The notes: generated by a model not told the origin, from the letters alone. DNA of 64,000 nucleotides from Lysobacter arvi (GCA_031216755.1 JARUHG010000003.1:419488-483487); one strand, 5' to 3'. Positions 1-8,623 are shown, counted from the first letter of the stretch. Program-made: numbers and translations.

Positions 1-292
1 GGGCATCATCCTGGCGGACACGAAGTTCGAGTTCGGCCTGGACGCGGACGGGCGGCTGTACGTGATGGACGAGATGCTGACGCCCGATTCGTCGCGTTAC
101 TGGCCGGCCGACGAGTACCAAGTGGGCACGAGCCCGCCGAGCTACGACAAGCAGTTCGTGCGCGACTACCTGGAGACGCTCGACTGGGACAAGACGCCGC
201 CCGGCCCCAACCTGCCGGCGGAGGTCATCGAACGCACGCGCGCCAAGTACGCCGAAGCCCTGATGAAGCTGGCGGGCATCTCGGTCGACTGA
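1..292 (+). CDS. purC: Phosphoribosylaminoimidazole-succinocarboxamide synthase, 3' end only
   Basis: This is the last ~96 residues of SAICAR synthase, the ATP-dependent enzyme that joins aspartate to CAIR in de novo purine synthesis in the cytoplasm. The frame is open from base 2; the start lies outside the window. Visible landmarks are the opening [12 protein letters not shown] stretch, the [12 protein letters not shown] motif that contacts the substrate, and the [14 protein letters not shown] segment, all typical of the ~300-residue PurC type. It ends in TGA at 290-292 and is followed by a hairpin. The family is certain; only the N-terminal two thirds are unseen. Confidence 0.96.
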   Translation, partial: GIILADTKFEFGLDADGRLYVMDEMLTPDSSRYWPADEYQVGTSPPSYDKQFVRDYLETLDWDKTPPGPNLPAEVIERTRAKYAEALMKLAGISVD

Positions 293-312
293 GGCCCGCC
301 GCCCCGCGAGGG

Positions 313-334
313 TCGGAGCGCCAAGCCGCTCCGA
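313..334 (+). terminator. Hairpin after purC
   Basis: TCGGAGCG at 313-320 pairs with CGCTCCGA at 327-334 around a 6-base loop, about 20 bases after the purC stop. There is no clear T-run, so it may be a weak or Rho-assisted terminator. Confidence 0.45.
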
Positions 335-399
335 TCCCGCTATCCTCCTCCCATCCGCGCCGCGGGCGCGGACCGCCATGCGCCTTGGGAGGGGTCGAC

Positions 400-906
400 A
401 TGAATACCGCCGCCGAATCTTCGCCGCACGCCACGCAGCGCCCGATCGACCGCTGGTTCGCCCACTACTCCGCCGACCATCGCAACCCGACCAACCAGCG
501 TATCCACGTGATCTGCGTACCGGCGATCCTGTGGAGCGTCATCGCGCTGCTGTGGTGCATTCCGACGCCGGCGTCGTGGATGAACGACGGCTTCTGGGCG
601 GGCGTGGCGATGCTCGCCACGGTGCTGTTCTATTACCGCGCCTCGCGGATGCTCGGGCTGGGCATGCTCGCCGTCTACGTGCTGATGGGCCTGCTCACCA
701 AGTGGATCCACGACACCTACGGCACTTCCACGCTGCTGTGGCTGGGCGTGGGTGTGTTCGTCGTCGCGTGGATCGGCCAGTTCATCGGCCACAGCGCGCG
801 CTACGAGAACAAGCGCCCGAGCTTCCTGACCGACCTGACCTACCTGCTGATCGGCCCCGCGTGGGTGCTGTCGAAGCTGTACCGCCGGATCGGGCTGCGT
901 TACTGA
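400..906 (+). CDS. Mpo1-like DUF962 membrane protein
   Basis: A 168-residue integral membrane protein of the Mpo1/YGL010w (DUF962) family. In yeast the family member is an Fe-dependent dioxygenase of 2-hydroxy fatty acids at the ER; the bacterial role is not established. The N-terminal segment HYSADHRNPTNQRIH and the later IGHSARYENKRPS carry the conserved His and Asn residues expected to bind metal. Between them lie four hydrophobic segments (about residues 40-56, 68-85, 88-105, 114-135). The ATG at 400 is preceded by GGGAGGGG at good spacing, so upstream in-frame starts are unlikely. It converges with the next gene, 4 bases apart. Confidence 0.85.
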   Translation: MNTAAESSPHATQRPIDRWFAHYSADHRNPTNQRIHVICVPAILWSVIALLWCIPTPASWMNDGFWAGVAMLATVLFYYRASRMLGLGMLAVYVLMGLLTKWIHDTYGTSTLLWLGVGVFVVAWIGQFIGHSARYENKRPSFLTDLTYLLIGPAWVLSKLYRRIGLRY

Positions 907-910
907 GCCC

Positions 911-1678
911 TCACAGCCGGTAGTGCTCCGGCCCGATCAGGTCCACGCCGCACTCCAGCCGTTCGAGCCAGTCGAGGAAGCGCTCCATTGCGTCCCCGCG
1001 CATCGGCAGACCGTGCTGCGGCACGATCATCGTTGGCGCGAGCTCCCGCACCATCCGCGCCCACAACCGCGTCGCGCGGTTGGACGCCATGTACCGCCGG
1101 TGGAAGCCCTCCATCCGTGGCACGTGGGCCTCGAAGTCGTCGACGAACGCGTACGGCGTGCGGCTCGGAACCATCGAGGCGCCGACGTCGCCGGAGAACA
1201 GGATGCGGCTGACGGGGTCGTAGAAGCTGAAGTTGCCCACCGAATGCAGGAAGTGCGCCGGCAGCGCGCGGACGAAGCTGTCGCCCATCGGAACGTGCCC
1301 GCCTTCGTCGGGCAGCAGGCGATAGCGGTCACTGCCCGCATTGCGCAGGTACCCGGGCACGACGTGTGGCACGAAGCGGCCCCACAGCTTCGAACAGACG
1401 ACGGTCGTGTTGGTGTACAGCAGCCACTTGTCGACCGAGCCGATGATGTCCGGATCCTGGTGGGAACACAGCAGCCAGGTGACGTCGGTCGGCGCGACGA
1501 ACTCCCCCATCGCCAGGATCAGCGGGTTGTACAGCAGCGCGCCGCCCGGATCGAGCAGCGCGCTCTTGTCCCCATGCTGGATGAGGAACTGGTTCGCCTG
1601 CACGCCGTCGTCGCCGCGCACCAGGTCGCTGAAGGCGATGCACCGGTGGCCGGGCTGCTCGAACAGGATCGTCGCCAT
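911..1678 (-). CDS. MBL-fold protein of the flavodiiron (ODP) type, no flavodoxin domain
   Basis: A 255-residue protein whose whole length matches the metallo-beta-lactamase domain of flavodiiron proteins, the oxygen- or NO-binding di-iron domain. Metal-site motifs are SHQDPDIIGS (in place of HxExDH), HFLHSVGNFSFYDP, LFSGDVG and PQHG. The flavodoxin domain of true NO/O2 reductases is absent, so it would need a separate electron donor or may be a sensor. AAGGGG precedes the ATG at 1678. An FNR/Anr-type site lies 55-68 bases upstream (1733-1746), which fits a job linked to oxygen limitation or NO. The fold call is firm; the activity is inference. Confidence 0.85.
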   Translation of the reverse strand: MATILFEQPGHRCIAFSDLVRGDDGVQANQFLIQHGDKSALLDPGGALLYNPLILAMGEFVAPTDVTWLLCSHQDPDIIGSVDKWLLYTNTTVVCSKLWGRFVPHVVPGYLRNAGSDRYRLLPDEGGHVPMGDSFVRALPAHFLHSVGNFSFYDPVSRILFSGDVGASMVPSRTPYAFVDDFEAHVPRMEGFHRRYMASNRATRLWARMVRELAPTMIVPQHGLPMRGDAMERFLDWLERLECGVDLIGPEHYRL

Positions 1679-1732
1679 GGTCTACCCCTTTGCACAAGTG
1701 GGCGACTGTAGGAACACCACCAGCTTGCGCGC

Positions 1733-1746
1733 TTGAGCCGGATCAA
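1733..1746 (-). promoter_or_regulatory. Anr/FNR box upstream of the ODP-type MBL gene
   Basis: Read on the minus strand it is TTGATCCGGCTCAA, one base from the consensus TTGAT-N4-ATCAA. A plausible -10 (TACAGT, 1705-1710) lies about 32 bases downstream of the box centre, as expected for a class II activated promoter of the minus-strand gene starting at 1678. The site could also act on the divergent EamA gene. Confidence 0.6.
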
Positions 1747-1852
1747 GCCGCCACGGACATCGCACCGCGGGCGCGGTCTGGTCGCACTCACGCCCAAGCG
1801 ACGACAATGGCGGCACCGGGCGCCTCTTCCATCCCCGCGTCCGTGGAGTGCC

Positions 1853-2740
1853 ATGTCCCCCCGCGATCTCCTGTTGGTCCTCCTGGTCGTCGTGGCCTGG
1901 GCGGTGAACTTCCTGACCTCCGCGCTCGCGATGCGCGAAATACCGCCGTTCCTCTTCACCGCGCTGCGCTTCGCGCTCCTCGCGCTGCCGCTGGTGTGGT
2001 GGGTGAAGCGGCCCGCGCCGGGGCAATGGCCGCGCCTGGCCGCGGTGTGCCTGTGCATCGGCGTGCTGCATTTCGGCTTGAGCTTCACCGCGCTGAAGCT
2101 CGCGGGCGACCTTTCCTCGCCGGCCATCGTCATGCAGAGCTACGTGCCGATGACGACGCTGCTGGCGTGGTGGTGGCTGGGCGAGCGCTTCGCGTGGCGC
2201 ACGGGACTCGCGATCGGGATCAGCTTTGCCGGCGTGCTGGTGCTCGGGCTCGACCCGACGGTGATGGACCATCCGATGTCGTTGCTGCTCATGCTGGTGT
2301 CGGCCGCGTTCCTCGCCGTGGGCACCGTTCTGATGAAGGGCCTGCGCGGGATGGACGTCTACAGCCAGCAGGGCTGGACCGCGGTCTTCAGCGTGCTGCC
2401 GCTGCTGGCGATCAGCGCGGTGCTGGAACCCGGCGCGATCGCGACCCTGCCGCAGTGGAGTGCGGTCGCCTGGGCGGGCGCGCTCTATGCCGCCTTCGTC
2501 TCCTCGCTGCTCGGCCACGGGCTGTACTACGTGCTGGTGCAGCGCTATCCGGTCGCCCGCGTGATGCCGTGGCTGCTGCTGGTGCCGGTGCTGGCGATGG
2601 GACTGGGCATCGCGTTCTGGGGCGACCGCCCGGGCCCGCGGCTGCTGATCGGCGGCGCGATGGTGCTCGGCGGCGTGCTGCTGATCGCGCTGCGCGCGCT
2701 GAGCCGCCAGCGACCGGCGCCGCCGGCCGAGGAGATCTAG
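1853..2740 (+). CDS. EamA/DMT-superfamily transporter
   Basis: A 295-residue inner-membrane protein with ten predicted hydrophobic helices in two EamA repeats of five, the standard drug/metabolite transporter build (for example RhaT, YdcZ and RarD relatives). The first repeat starts at MSPRDLLLVLLVVVAWAVNF and the second near residue 140. Such proteins export metabolites or amino acids; the substrate cannot be read from sequence. ATG 1853 follows GTGGAGTG. The stop at 2738-2740 directly abuts the stop of the convergent SDR gene with no base between, so the two transcripts must overlap. Confidence 0.9.
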   Translation: MSPRDLLLVLLVVVAWAVNFLTSALAMREIPPFLFTALRFALLALPLVWWVKRPAPGQWPRLAAVCLCIGVLHFGLSFTALKLAGDLSSPAIVMQSYVPMTTLLAWWWLGERFAWRTGLAIGISFAGVLVLGLDPTVMDHPMSLLLMLVSAAFLAVGTVLMKGLRGMDVYSQQGWTAVFSVLPLLAISAVLEPGAIATLPQWSAVAWAGALYAAFVSSLLGHGLYYVLVQRYPVARVMPWLLLVPVLAMGLGIAFWGDRPGPRLLIGGAMVLGGVLLIALRALSRQRPAPPAEEI

Positions 2741-3616
2741 TCAGCCCTCTTCGCTGCCCCGCGGTTGGAACATCTGCGCGCGCGGTCGGAACGCCCGCGG
2801 TGCGTAGCCGAAATCGCGATGCGCGGGCCCCATGTCGAACGTGAGATCGCTGCGCATGCGGCGCACGGCGGCCTCGCCCAGCCCGGTCGCGCGGCCCGTG
2901 AGCTGGGCCACGAACAGCGCCGCGTTGAACACCGGCGACGGCAGTTCGATCAGCTTCGGCGGGGGCGTCAGGCACGCGAGCACGCGCGCCACCATCTCGC
3001 GATAGGTCAGCGTTTCGCCGCCAGGCAGCGCGTAGGTCTGCCCCGACGTCGCGGGCGTGTTGGCGCAGGCGAAGGCGGCGGCGGCGAGATCGTCGGCATG
3101 CACCGGCTGACGCAGGCCGTTCGCGCCGCGCGGCAGCGGGAACCGTCCCCAGCGGCTGGCGAGGTCCGCGATGCGCGTGAGCGTCGCGTCGCGCCCGGCG
3201 CCATAGATCAGCGTGGGCCGCAGCAGCGTCGCGCTCGCGCCGCGTTCGGCCGTCGCGGCGAACACCGTCTCCTCGCCCTCGCGCAGGCGTCGCGCGACGT
3301 CGCGCTCGGCGGCATCGGCCGAACCGCGCTTCACCTCCACGCTGGTCGAACCGAACGCGATCACGCGCGGGCATTCGATCCGCGAGGTCGCATACCAGTT
3401 GGCGAAGCCGTCGAGCGGACCGCAGCTGAAGATCGCATCGGCCCGCGTCGGCAGGCCGCGCGCCGTGGGAAGTTCGCCGCGGCGCCATTCCAGGCCGGGC
3501 TCGTCCGACTGCTCGGAACGCGACAACGCGGTGACGCGCCAGCCGTCGCTGCGCAGCAGTCCTAGCAGGGGAAAACCGATCTGTCCGGTCGCGCCGAACA
3601 CCAGGGCGTGGCGCAT
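2741..3616 (-). CDS. SDR-family NAD(P)-dependent epimerase/reductase
   Basis: A 291-residue atypical short-chain dehydrogenase. The N-terminus ALVFGATGQIGFPLLGLL is a Rossmann GxxGxxG nucleotide site. A TSVEVKRG segment stands where the usual YxxxK would be expected and the catalytic Tyr is not obvious, as in extended/atypical SDRs acting as epimerases or regulators. The substrate is unknown. It is a single gene downstream of nhaA but separated by 256 bases that hold its own promoter and a paired CCAAT/ATTGG operator-like element, so it is probably transcribed alone and specifically regulated. Confidence 0.8.
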   Translation of the reverse strand: MRHALVFGATGQIGFPLLGLLRSDGWRVTALSRSEQSDEPGLEWRRGELPTARGLPTRADAIFSCGPLDGFANWYATSRIECPRVIAFGSTSVEVKRGSADAAERDVARRLREGEETVFAATAERGASATLLRPTLIYGAGRDATLTRIADLASRWGRFPLPRGANGLRQPVHADDLAAAAFACANTPATSGQTYALPGGETLTYREMVARVLACLTPPPKLIELPSPVFNAALFVAQLTGRATGLGEAAVRRMRSDLTFDMGPAHRDFGYAPRAFRPRAQMFQPRGSEEG

Positions 3617-3669
3617 CGGTCAGCTCGCACGCGTACGCGGAGCGAGCGAGGCCGACGACCGGCGGCCCA

Positions 3670-3715
3670 CCAATGACACATTGGGCAAACAGTAATAGCG
3701 CATTGGGCGAGTATA
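3670..3715 (-). promoter_or_regulatory. Promoter and candidate repressor operator of the SDR gene
   Basis: On the minus strand a -10 like TATACT lies at 3710-3715. Immediately downstream come CATTGGGC direct repeats (plus-strand positions 3679-3686 and 3701-3708, 22 bases apart), the first being half of the perfect palindrome CCAATGACACATTGG (3670-3684). Placement over the expected transcription start and +19 to +33 is typical of repression. No regulator gene is adjacent. Confidence 0.5.
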
Positions 3716-3872
3716 TCGACCAGTGCGACATATTCGCCTTTACGCAAAGCCATCTTTTTGCTTAACGCTCGGATCATCGCAACCCAGGCGTGCATCGACG
3801 AACGCCGTTTCGGCGCCAAGCCGCCGGCCACCGGCTGCGCTTGACCGCTGAGGAGGGTTGCCCGGTCCAGCC

Positions 3873-5102
3873 TCAGTTCTTGTGACTCGAAGGCAGCGTC
3901 GCCCTCAACCATCCCCAACCCACCACCGCCGACAGCACCGACGCCAGCAGGACGCCCAGCACCGCCGAGCCGTACGCCTCGGTGTCGTGATAGGCGAGCG
4001 ATGCGATGAACAGGCTCATCGTGAACCCGATGCCGCACATCAGCCCGAGCCCGACCATCGCACGCAGGCCCATCCCCTCGGGGAAACGCGCCCAACCCAG
4101 GGCGCGCATCAGCATCGCCGCGCCGACGATACCGACCGGCTTGCCGATCACCAGGCCGAGCACGACGCCCATCGGCAATGGTGCGAGCAGATGCTCCAGG
4201 CGCATCCCGTCGAGCACGCGACCGGCATTGGCGAAGGCGAACATCGGCAGGATGGCGTAGGCGACCCACGGATGCAGCGCGTGTTCGAGCTGTTCGAGCG
4301 GCGAATGCGGGTGCGAGTCGAGCGCCTCGTTGGCATGCCGGCCGTGCGGGATCATCAGGCCGGTCACCACGCCGGCAAGGGTCGCGTGCACGCCGGATTT
4401 GAGCACGCACACCCACAGCACCACGCCGAGCACGAGGTAGGGCCCCAGCCGCATCACGCCGCGCCGGTTGAGCAGCCACATGCCGGCGATGGCCCCCGCC
4501 GCCCACACCAGCGCGGTAACCGACAGGCCGTGCGAATAGAAGAACGCGATGATCAGGATCGCGATGAGGTCGTCCACCACCGCGATCGTCGACAGCAGCA
4601 GCTTCATGCCCGTCGGCACGCGCGAGCCCAGCAGCGCGAGCACGCCCAGGGCGAAGGCGATGTCGGTCGCCGTCGGCACCGCCCAGCCGCGCATCGCCTG
4701 CGCATCGTGGTGGTTGAGCGCCACGAACAGGCTTGCAGGCACCACGACGCCCGCCGCCGCGCACACCATCGGCAGCACGAGCTGCGATCGGCTGGCGAGC
4801 TGGCCGGTGAGCGCCTCGCGCTTGATCTCGAGCGCGACGAGCAGGAAGAACACCGCCATCAGCCCGTCGTTGATCCACAGCAGCAGCGGCTTGGCGATAT
4901 CGAGCGCGCCCACGCGCACCTGCACCGGCAGCTCGCGGAAGCCTTCGTAGTACGACACCAGCGGCGAGTTCGCCGCGACCATCGCCAGCAACGCGGCGGC
5001 GATCAGCACGATGCCGCCGGCGGCTTCGAGGCGGAAGAATTCGGCCAGGCCCCGCAGCGCTCGCGGCGAGGGCGGGGTCGTCTCGTGTCGGGAGTGCGTC
5101 AT
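3873..5102 (-). CDS. nhaA: Na+/H+ antiporter NhaA
   Basis: A 409-residue inner-membrane antiporter that exchanges internal Na+ for external H+ for salt and alkaline-pH tolerance. Eleven to twelve hydrophobic helices are visible. The ion-binding aspartate pair sits in AVVDD (D177, D178), with the conserved unwound-helix residue in TATDIAFALG (D147). Length and motifs match E. coli NhaA (388 residues). ATG 5102 lies only 6 bases after a TATACT -10, with no Shine-Dalgarno, so the mRNA may be leaderless. Its upstream neighbour, a cation/Ca exchanger, points the same way, so this block handles Na+ and Ca2+ balance. Confidence 0.97.
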   Translation of the reverse strand: MTHSRHETTPPSPRALRGLAEFFRLEAAGGIVLIAAALLAMVAANSPLVSYYEGFRELPVQVRVGALDIAKPLLLWINDGLMAVFFLLVALEIKREALTGQLASRSQLVLPMVCAAAGVVVPASLFVALNHHDAQAMRGWAVPTATDIAFALGVLALLGSRVPTGMKLLLSTIAVVDDLIAILIIAFFYSHGLSVTALVWAAGAIAGMWLLNRRGVMRLGPYLVLGVVLWVCVLKSGVHATLAGVVTGLMIPHGRHANEALDSHPHSPLEQLEHALHPWVAYAILPMFAFANAGRVLDGMRLEHLLAPLPMGVVLGLVIGKPVGIVGAAMLMRALGWARFPEGMGLRAMVGLGLMCGIGFTMSLFIASLAYHDTEAYGSAVLGVLLASVLSAVVGWGWLRATLPSSHKN

Positions 5103-5108
5103 CGCCGA

Positions 5109-5114
5109 AGTATA
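5109..5114 (-). promoter_or_regulatory. -10 element of nhaA, leaderless start
   Basis: Minus-strand TATACT followed by six bases and then the nhaA ATG. Transcription would start at or next to the A of ATG. The flank CGATATACT is shared with the SDR promoter at 3710-3715. Confidence 0.5.
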
Positions 5115-5156
5115 TCGGTCGATGCGGCGTGCACCGGCCGCGCTCGCCGCATGAGC

Positions 5157-6110
5157 CTAGTGCATCGTGAGCAGCTCGAACGCGACCCAGGCCAGGAACG
5201 CGATCACCAGCCCCGCGCCTTCGCCCTTGCTGATGTGCAGATCGCCGCGCAGCATCGGATAGAGCATCAACCCGAACACGCAGGCCGCGGGCAACTCGAA
5301 CATCACGAACGACGCCGGGAACGCGACGGAACCGCCGATCGCGGCCATGCCGCCGATCACCACCAGCAGGTTGAACAGGCTCGAACCGATGACGTGGCCG
5401 ACCACGATGTCGCCATGGCCCTTGCGCGCGGCCGAGATCGCCGCGGCCATCTCCGGCAGGGCCGTGCCGATGGCGACCGGGATCAGGCCGGTGAGCAGCG
5501 GCGCCATGCCGATGCCCTCGCCGATCGTCGGTGCACTGCGCACGATCATGCGCGAACCGAAGTACAGCAGCGCCGCGGCGACGGCGAAACGGAGGAGGTT
5601 GACCCACAGATCCGTGCTGGTGCGGGCAAACGCGGCGATGGCGTCCTGCAGTTCGGGCGATTCGCGGCGCGTGCGGAGGGCGGCGAAGGTCACCACCGCG
5701 ACGAACGCGACCAGCAGGACGATGCCCTCCACGCGCGTCAGGGTGCCATCGGCGCCGAGCAGCATGGCGAGCAGCGTACCCACCAGCAAAGTCAGCAACA
5801 GCGGCGACAGCGCGCGCCAACGCACCGTCAACGGCGCTACCAGCGCCGCCGCGCCGAGCGTCAGGCCGACGTTGGCGACGTTGCTGCCGACCGCATTCCC
5901 CAGCGCGAGCGCCGGCTGGTCGCGCGCTACGGCCTGCCAGTTGACGGCGAGCTCCGGCAGCGACGTGCCGAATGCCACCAGCACCAGGCCCGCAACGAAG
6001 GGCGACGCGCCCAGCCGCTGCGTGAGGCCCGACGCGCCCTTCACGATCGAGTCGCCACCCAGTGCAAGCAGCACCAGCCCCAGGACGAACCAGCCTATGG
6101 CCTCGAGCAT
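5157..6110 (-). CDS. Na+/Ca2+ exchanger family (CaCA, YrbG-like) antiporter
   Basis: A 317-residue inner-membrane protein with the two inverted CaCA alpha repeats: SLPELAVN with GNAVGSNVANVG in the first half, ALPEMAAAI with GHVIGSSLFNL in the second. Both repeats keep the acidic and Asn/Ser residues that bind the cation. About ten helices are visible. The ATG at 6110 is chosen over a GTG at 6125 because GGAGGGGG lies 5 bases before it and would overlap the earlier start. Family members exchange Ca2+ (or K+) for Na+; direction and ion are not defined here. Confidence 0.9.
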   Translation of the reverse strand: MLEAIGWFVLGLVLLALGGDSIVKGASGLTQRLGASPFVAGLVLVAFGTSLPELAVNWQAVARDQPALALGNAVGSNVANVGLTLGAAALVAPLTVRWRALSPLLLTLLVGTLLAMLLGADGTLTRVEGIVLLVAFVAVVTFAALRTRRESPELQDAIAAFARTSTDLWVNLLRFAVAAALLYFGSRMIVRSAPTIGEGIGMAPLLTGLIPVAIGTALPEMAAAISAARKGHGDIVVGHVIGSSLFNLLVVIGGMAAIGGSVAFPASFVMFELPAACVFGLMLYPMLRGDLHISKGEGAGLVIAFLAWVAFELLTMH

Positions 6111-6180
6111 CGTGTCCCCCTCCACGTTCTCATTCCTGGATTCTATGCCCGAGACGACGCACGGCGTACAGAACGCCGTC

Positions 6181-6813
6181 TCAGGAACAGCCTTCCACGT
6201 AATCGACCTGCGGCGGTTCGCCGATGCGCCACGCGGTCACGCGGCCGGTCGCATCGGTCTCGAACAGCACCACGCCGGAGCCGCCGCCGGGATTCGGGAC
6301 GCGCAGGTAATGGCCGCCCTCGACGTATTTGTGGTTCTGCACCTGCACGTGGCCCGCATACAGCCGCTGTATATCCTGCGTCGTCATGCCCACGCGTCCG
6401 CCGCCGGGCGCTTCGATGTCCGGCGCGTCCACGTCGATGCGGACGAAGCGCGCATCCTCGAACATGAAACCGATTCGGTAGCCGTGCTGCGAGCGTGGCT
6501 GCGGCAGCAGGTAATAGCAGCCGGCCGGCGTGTCGGGTTTCGGGCCGTCGAGCGCCTTGCCCCACGCCATGCGGACCTGTTCCTCGTCGGCACCGAACGG
6601 TGCCGGACCGAAGCCGGCATAACCGATCGCGCCCGGCGCGGGCATCGCGCCCGTGGCGATCGGGTTGGAAGCGGGAGCCGGTGTGGACGCAGCGGCGGCG
6701 GGCGCCGCTTCTGTCGGAGCTGGCGCTTGCGCCGCGGGCGGGGGCTGCGACGATCCACGTTCGCCACAGGACGACAGCGCCAGCATCAGCACCGCCGCGA
6801 TCGCGATCCTCAT
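6181..6813 (-). CDS. Lipoprotein of unknown function
   Basis: A 210-residue predicted lipoprotein: signal MRIAIAAVLMLALSSC with lipobox LSSC, then a Pro/Ala-rich linker (about residues 20-60) and a globular C-terminal domain with several Tyr/Gly motifs (GCYYLLPQP, GYRIGFMFED) and a TTQDIQRLYAGHV stretch. The last two cysteines (in AGCYY and EGCS) could form a disulphide. No family recognised. It is transcribed toward the CaCA gene and follows hmgA on the same strand by 78 bases, but no functional link is evident. Confidence 0.75.
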   Translation of the reverse strand: MRIAIAAVLMLALSSCGERGSSQPPPAAQAPAPTEAAPAAAASTPAPASNPIATGAMPAPGAIGYAGFGPAPFGADEEQVRMAWGKALDGPKPDTPAGCYYLLPQPRSQHGYRIGFMFEDARFVRIDVDAPDIEAPGGGRVGMTTQDIQRLYAGHVQVQNHKYVEGGHYLRVPNPGGGSGVVLFETDATGRVTAWRIGEPPQVDYVEGCS

Positions 6814-6891
6814 CGCACAAGCTCCCGCACGAACGACTGGCCGGCAGCCTACTCCGAAACGACGTCAACGGCGTGCAAACGCACGCGAACC

Positions 6892-8196
6892 TCAGCGGCC
6901 GGCATCGAAGTGCTTCTGCAATCCCGCCCAGCAGGCCTGGTAATCGCGCTGGCGATGTGCGGCGTCCAGCGCCTGCTTCGTCGGGCGGATCACGGCGCGC
7001 GTTTCGAACATGAAGGCCATGGTGTCCCGGATGACGTCCGGCTTCGACAGATCGGCCGCACTCGCCTTCTCGAACGTCGCCGCATCCGGGCCATGGCCCG
7101 TCATCGAGTTGTGCAGCGATGCGCCACCGGGCACGAACCCTTCGGCCTTCGCATCGTAGGCACCGTGCACCAGGCCCATGAACTCGCTGGCGATGTTGCG
7201 GTGGAACCACGGCGGACGGAAGGTGTCCTGCGCGACGAGCCATCGCGGCGGGAAGATCACGAAGTCCATGTTGCTCGTGCCCGCCGTGTCGCTCGGCGAA
7301 TGCAGCACGAGGAAGATCGACGGGTCGGGATGGTCGTAGGAGATCGAACCGATCGTGTTGAACAGGCGCAGGTCGTATTTGTACGGCGCGTAGTTGCCGT
7401 GCCATGCGACCACGTCGATCGGCGAATGGCCGATGTCGGCGCGCCACAGGTGCCCCTGGAACTTCGCGACGAGTTCGAAGTCGCCCTCGACGTCCTCGTA
7501 GGCGGCGTTCGGCGCGAGGAAATCGCGCGGATTGGCCAGGCCGTTGCTGCCGATCGGGCCCAGGTCCGGCAGCCGCAGCATCGCACCGAAGTTCTCGCAC
7601 ACGTAGCCGCGCGCTTCGCCGTCGGGCAGCGTCACCGCGAAGCGGATGCCGCGCGGGATCACCGCGATCTCCTGCGGCTCGACATCGAGCACGCCCAGTT
7701 CGGTTTCGATGTGCAGCCGGCCCTGCTGCGGCACGATCAGCAACTCGCCGTCGGCGTCGTAGAACCAGCGGCCGCGCATGTCGCGGTTGGCGGCGTACAC
7801 GTGGATGCCCACGCCGTTCTGCGACGCGGGGGACCCATTGCCGGCCATGGTGAACAGACCGTCGACGAAATCCACGCCTTCGGCCGGCATCGGCAACGGG
7901 CTCCAGCGCAGCTGGTCCGGCGAGATCGGCGCGTCGTCGAATTCGTTGTGGAAGCGCGATGCGCCCGCGCACGCCGCGAACGCGCCGTGCATCGCCGCGG
8001 GACGGATGCGGTACAGCCAGCTGCGACGGTTCGCGTGGCGCGGCGCGGTGAACGCGGTGCCGGAGATCTGCTCGGCATACAGCCCGTGCGCGACACGCTG
8101 CGGCGAATTGCGCCCGACCGGCAACGCGCCGGTCACCGCCTCCGTCGCGAACTCGTTGCCGAAACCGGATTGATAGCCGTTGCTGGTGATGGTCAT
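6892..8196 (-). CDS. hmgA: Homogentisate 1,2-dioxygenase
   Basis: A 434-residue Fe(II) ring-cleaving dioxygenase of tyrosine/phenylalanine catabolism, converting homogentisate to maleylacetoacetate. Iron ligands are visible in [11 protein letters not shown] (His and Glu, human H335/E341 equivalents) and TGHGPDAAT (H371 equivalent). The N-terminus [16 protein letters not shown] is the family signature. ATG 8196 follows AAGGCGGA. It lies downstream of hppD on the same strand but is separated from it by a REP-bounded DUF559 gene; no separate MarR-type operator is seen before hmgA, so it may depend on read-through from the hppD promoter. Confidence 0.98.
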   Translation of the reverse strand: MTITSNGYQSGFGNEFATEAVTGALPVGRNSPQRVAHGLYAEQISGTAFTAPRHANRRSWLYRIRPAAMHGAFAACAGASRFHNEFDDAPISPDQLRWSPLPMPAEGVDFVDGLFTMAGNGSPASQNGVGIHVYAANRDMRGRWFYDADGELLIVPQQGRLHIETELGVLDVEPQEIAVIPRGIRFAVTLPDGEARGYVCENFGAMLRLPDLGPIGSNGLANPRDFLAPNAAYEDVEGDFELVAKFQGHLWRADIGHSPIDVVAWHGNYAPYKYDLRLFNTIGSISYDHPDPSIFLVLHSPSDTAGTSNMDFVIFPPRWLVAQDTFRPPWFHRNIASEFMGLVHGAYDAKAEGFVPGGASLHNSMTGHGPDAATFEKASAADLSKPDVIRDTMAFMFETRAVIRPTKQALDAAHRQRDYQACWAGLQKHFDAGR

Positions 8197-8219
8197 GACG
8201 GATCCGCCTTTGCTTTGAG

Positions 8220-8253
8220 CCCCTCTCCCCCGGGAGAGGGGTTGGGGTGAGGG
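8220..8253. repeat. REP-like palindrome, family A, copy 1
   Basis: CCCCTCTCCCCC/GGGAGAGGGG palindrome (8220-8241) followed by the tail TTGGGGTGAGGG (8242-8253). It lies between hmgA and the DUF559 reading frame, in opposite orientation to the copy at 8617-8651. Confidence 0.85.
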
Positions 8254-8254
8254 C

Positions 8255-8623
8255 CGGGGCGTCCGGATGGTTCCAGATCGCCTCGAGCACCGCGTCCAAC
8301 TGCTGAAGAACTTCGTTGCTGCCGGACCGGAGGATCGCAATTCCCCTTGCACGCAGGAAGATGGTGCGAGTCGCATCCGATCCGACCGCGTGCTGCGAAC
8401 CATCGATCTCGATGGCCAGGCGCGCACGTTCGCAATAGAAATCGAGAACGTAAGGCGGCACGGGATGTTGTCGGCGAAACTTGAAACCGCCAAGTTGGCT
8501 TGCACGCAGCCGCCGCCACAAGGCGCGCTCCGAATCGGTCATGCGATCTCGAAGACCCCGCGCATTGGACCGGGCGTCAGTCGGCAGCGGTGGTTTCGGC
8601 ATTCCGGGCTTCCCTACCCTCAC
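8255..8623 (-). CDS. DUF559 (Vsr-like PD-(D/E)XK) endonuclease-domain protein, no stop before hmgA
   Basis: About 120 residues matching DUF559, a Vsr-like restriction-endonuclease fold. Motifs in order: [36 protein letters not shown], the active-site strand [12 protein letters not shown] (ExDG..H), and [18 protein letters not shown]. The start is ATG 8602 or GTG 8623; the GTG lies inside the upstream REP copy. At the 3' end the frame runs into the other REP copy as [13 protein letters not shown] and meets no stop until about position 6143, overlapping hmgA in another frame, so the native stop seems to have been lost. The end given here is the domain end, not a stop. Function is untested; an endonuclease linked to REP movement is inference. 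Confidence 0.65.

Noticed and set aside
3562..5820. Long minus-strand open frame of 752 codons over nhaA
   Set aside because: It is a shadow of nhaA and its neighbour in another frame; its composition is Arg/Ala-rich with no motifs. NhaA and the CaCA antiporter explain the same bases.
6143..8230. Continuation of the DUF559 frame as an 826-residue protein
   Set aside because: Only the first ~120 residues match a family; the rest is antiphase with hmgA and low-information at high GC.
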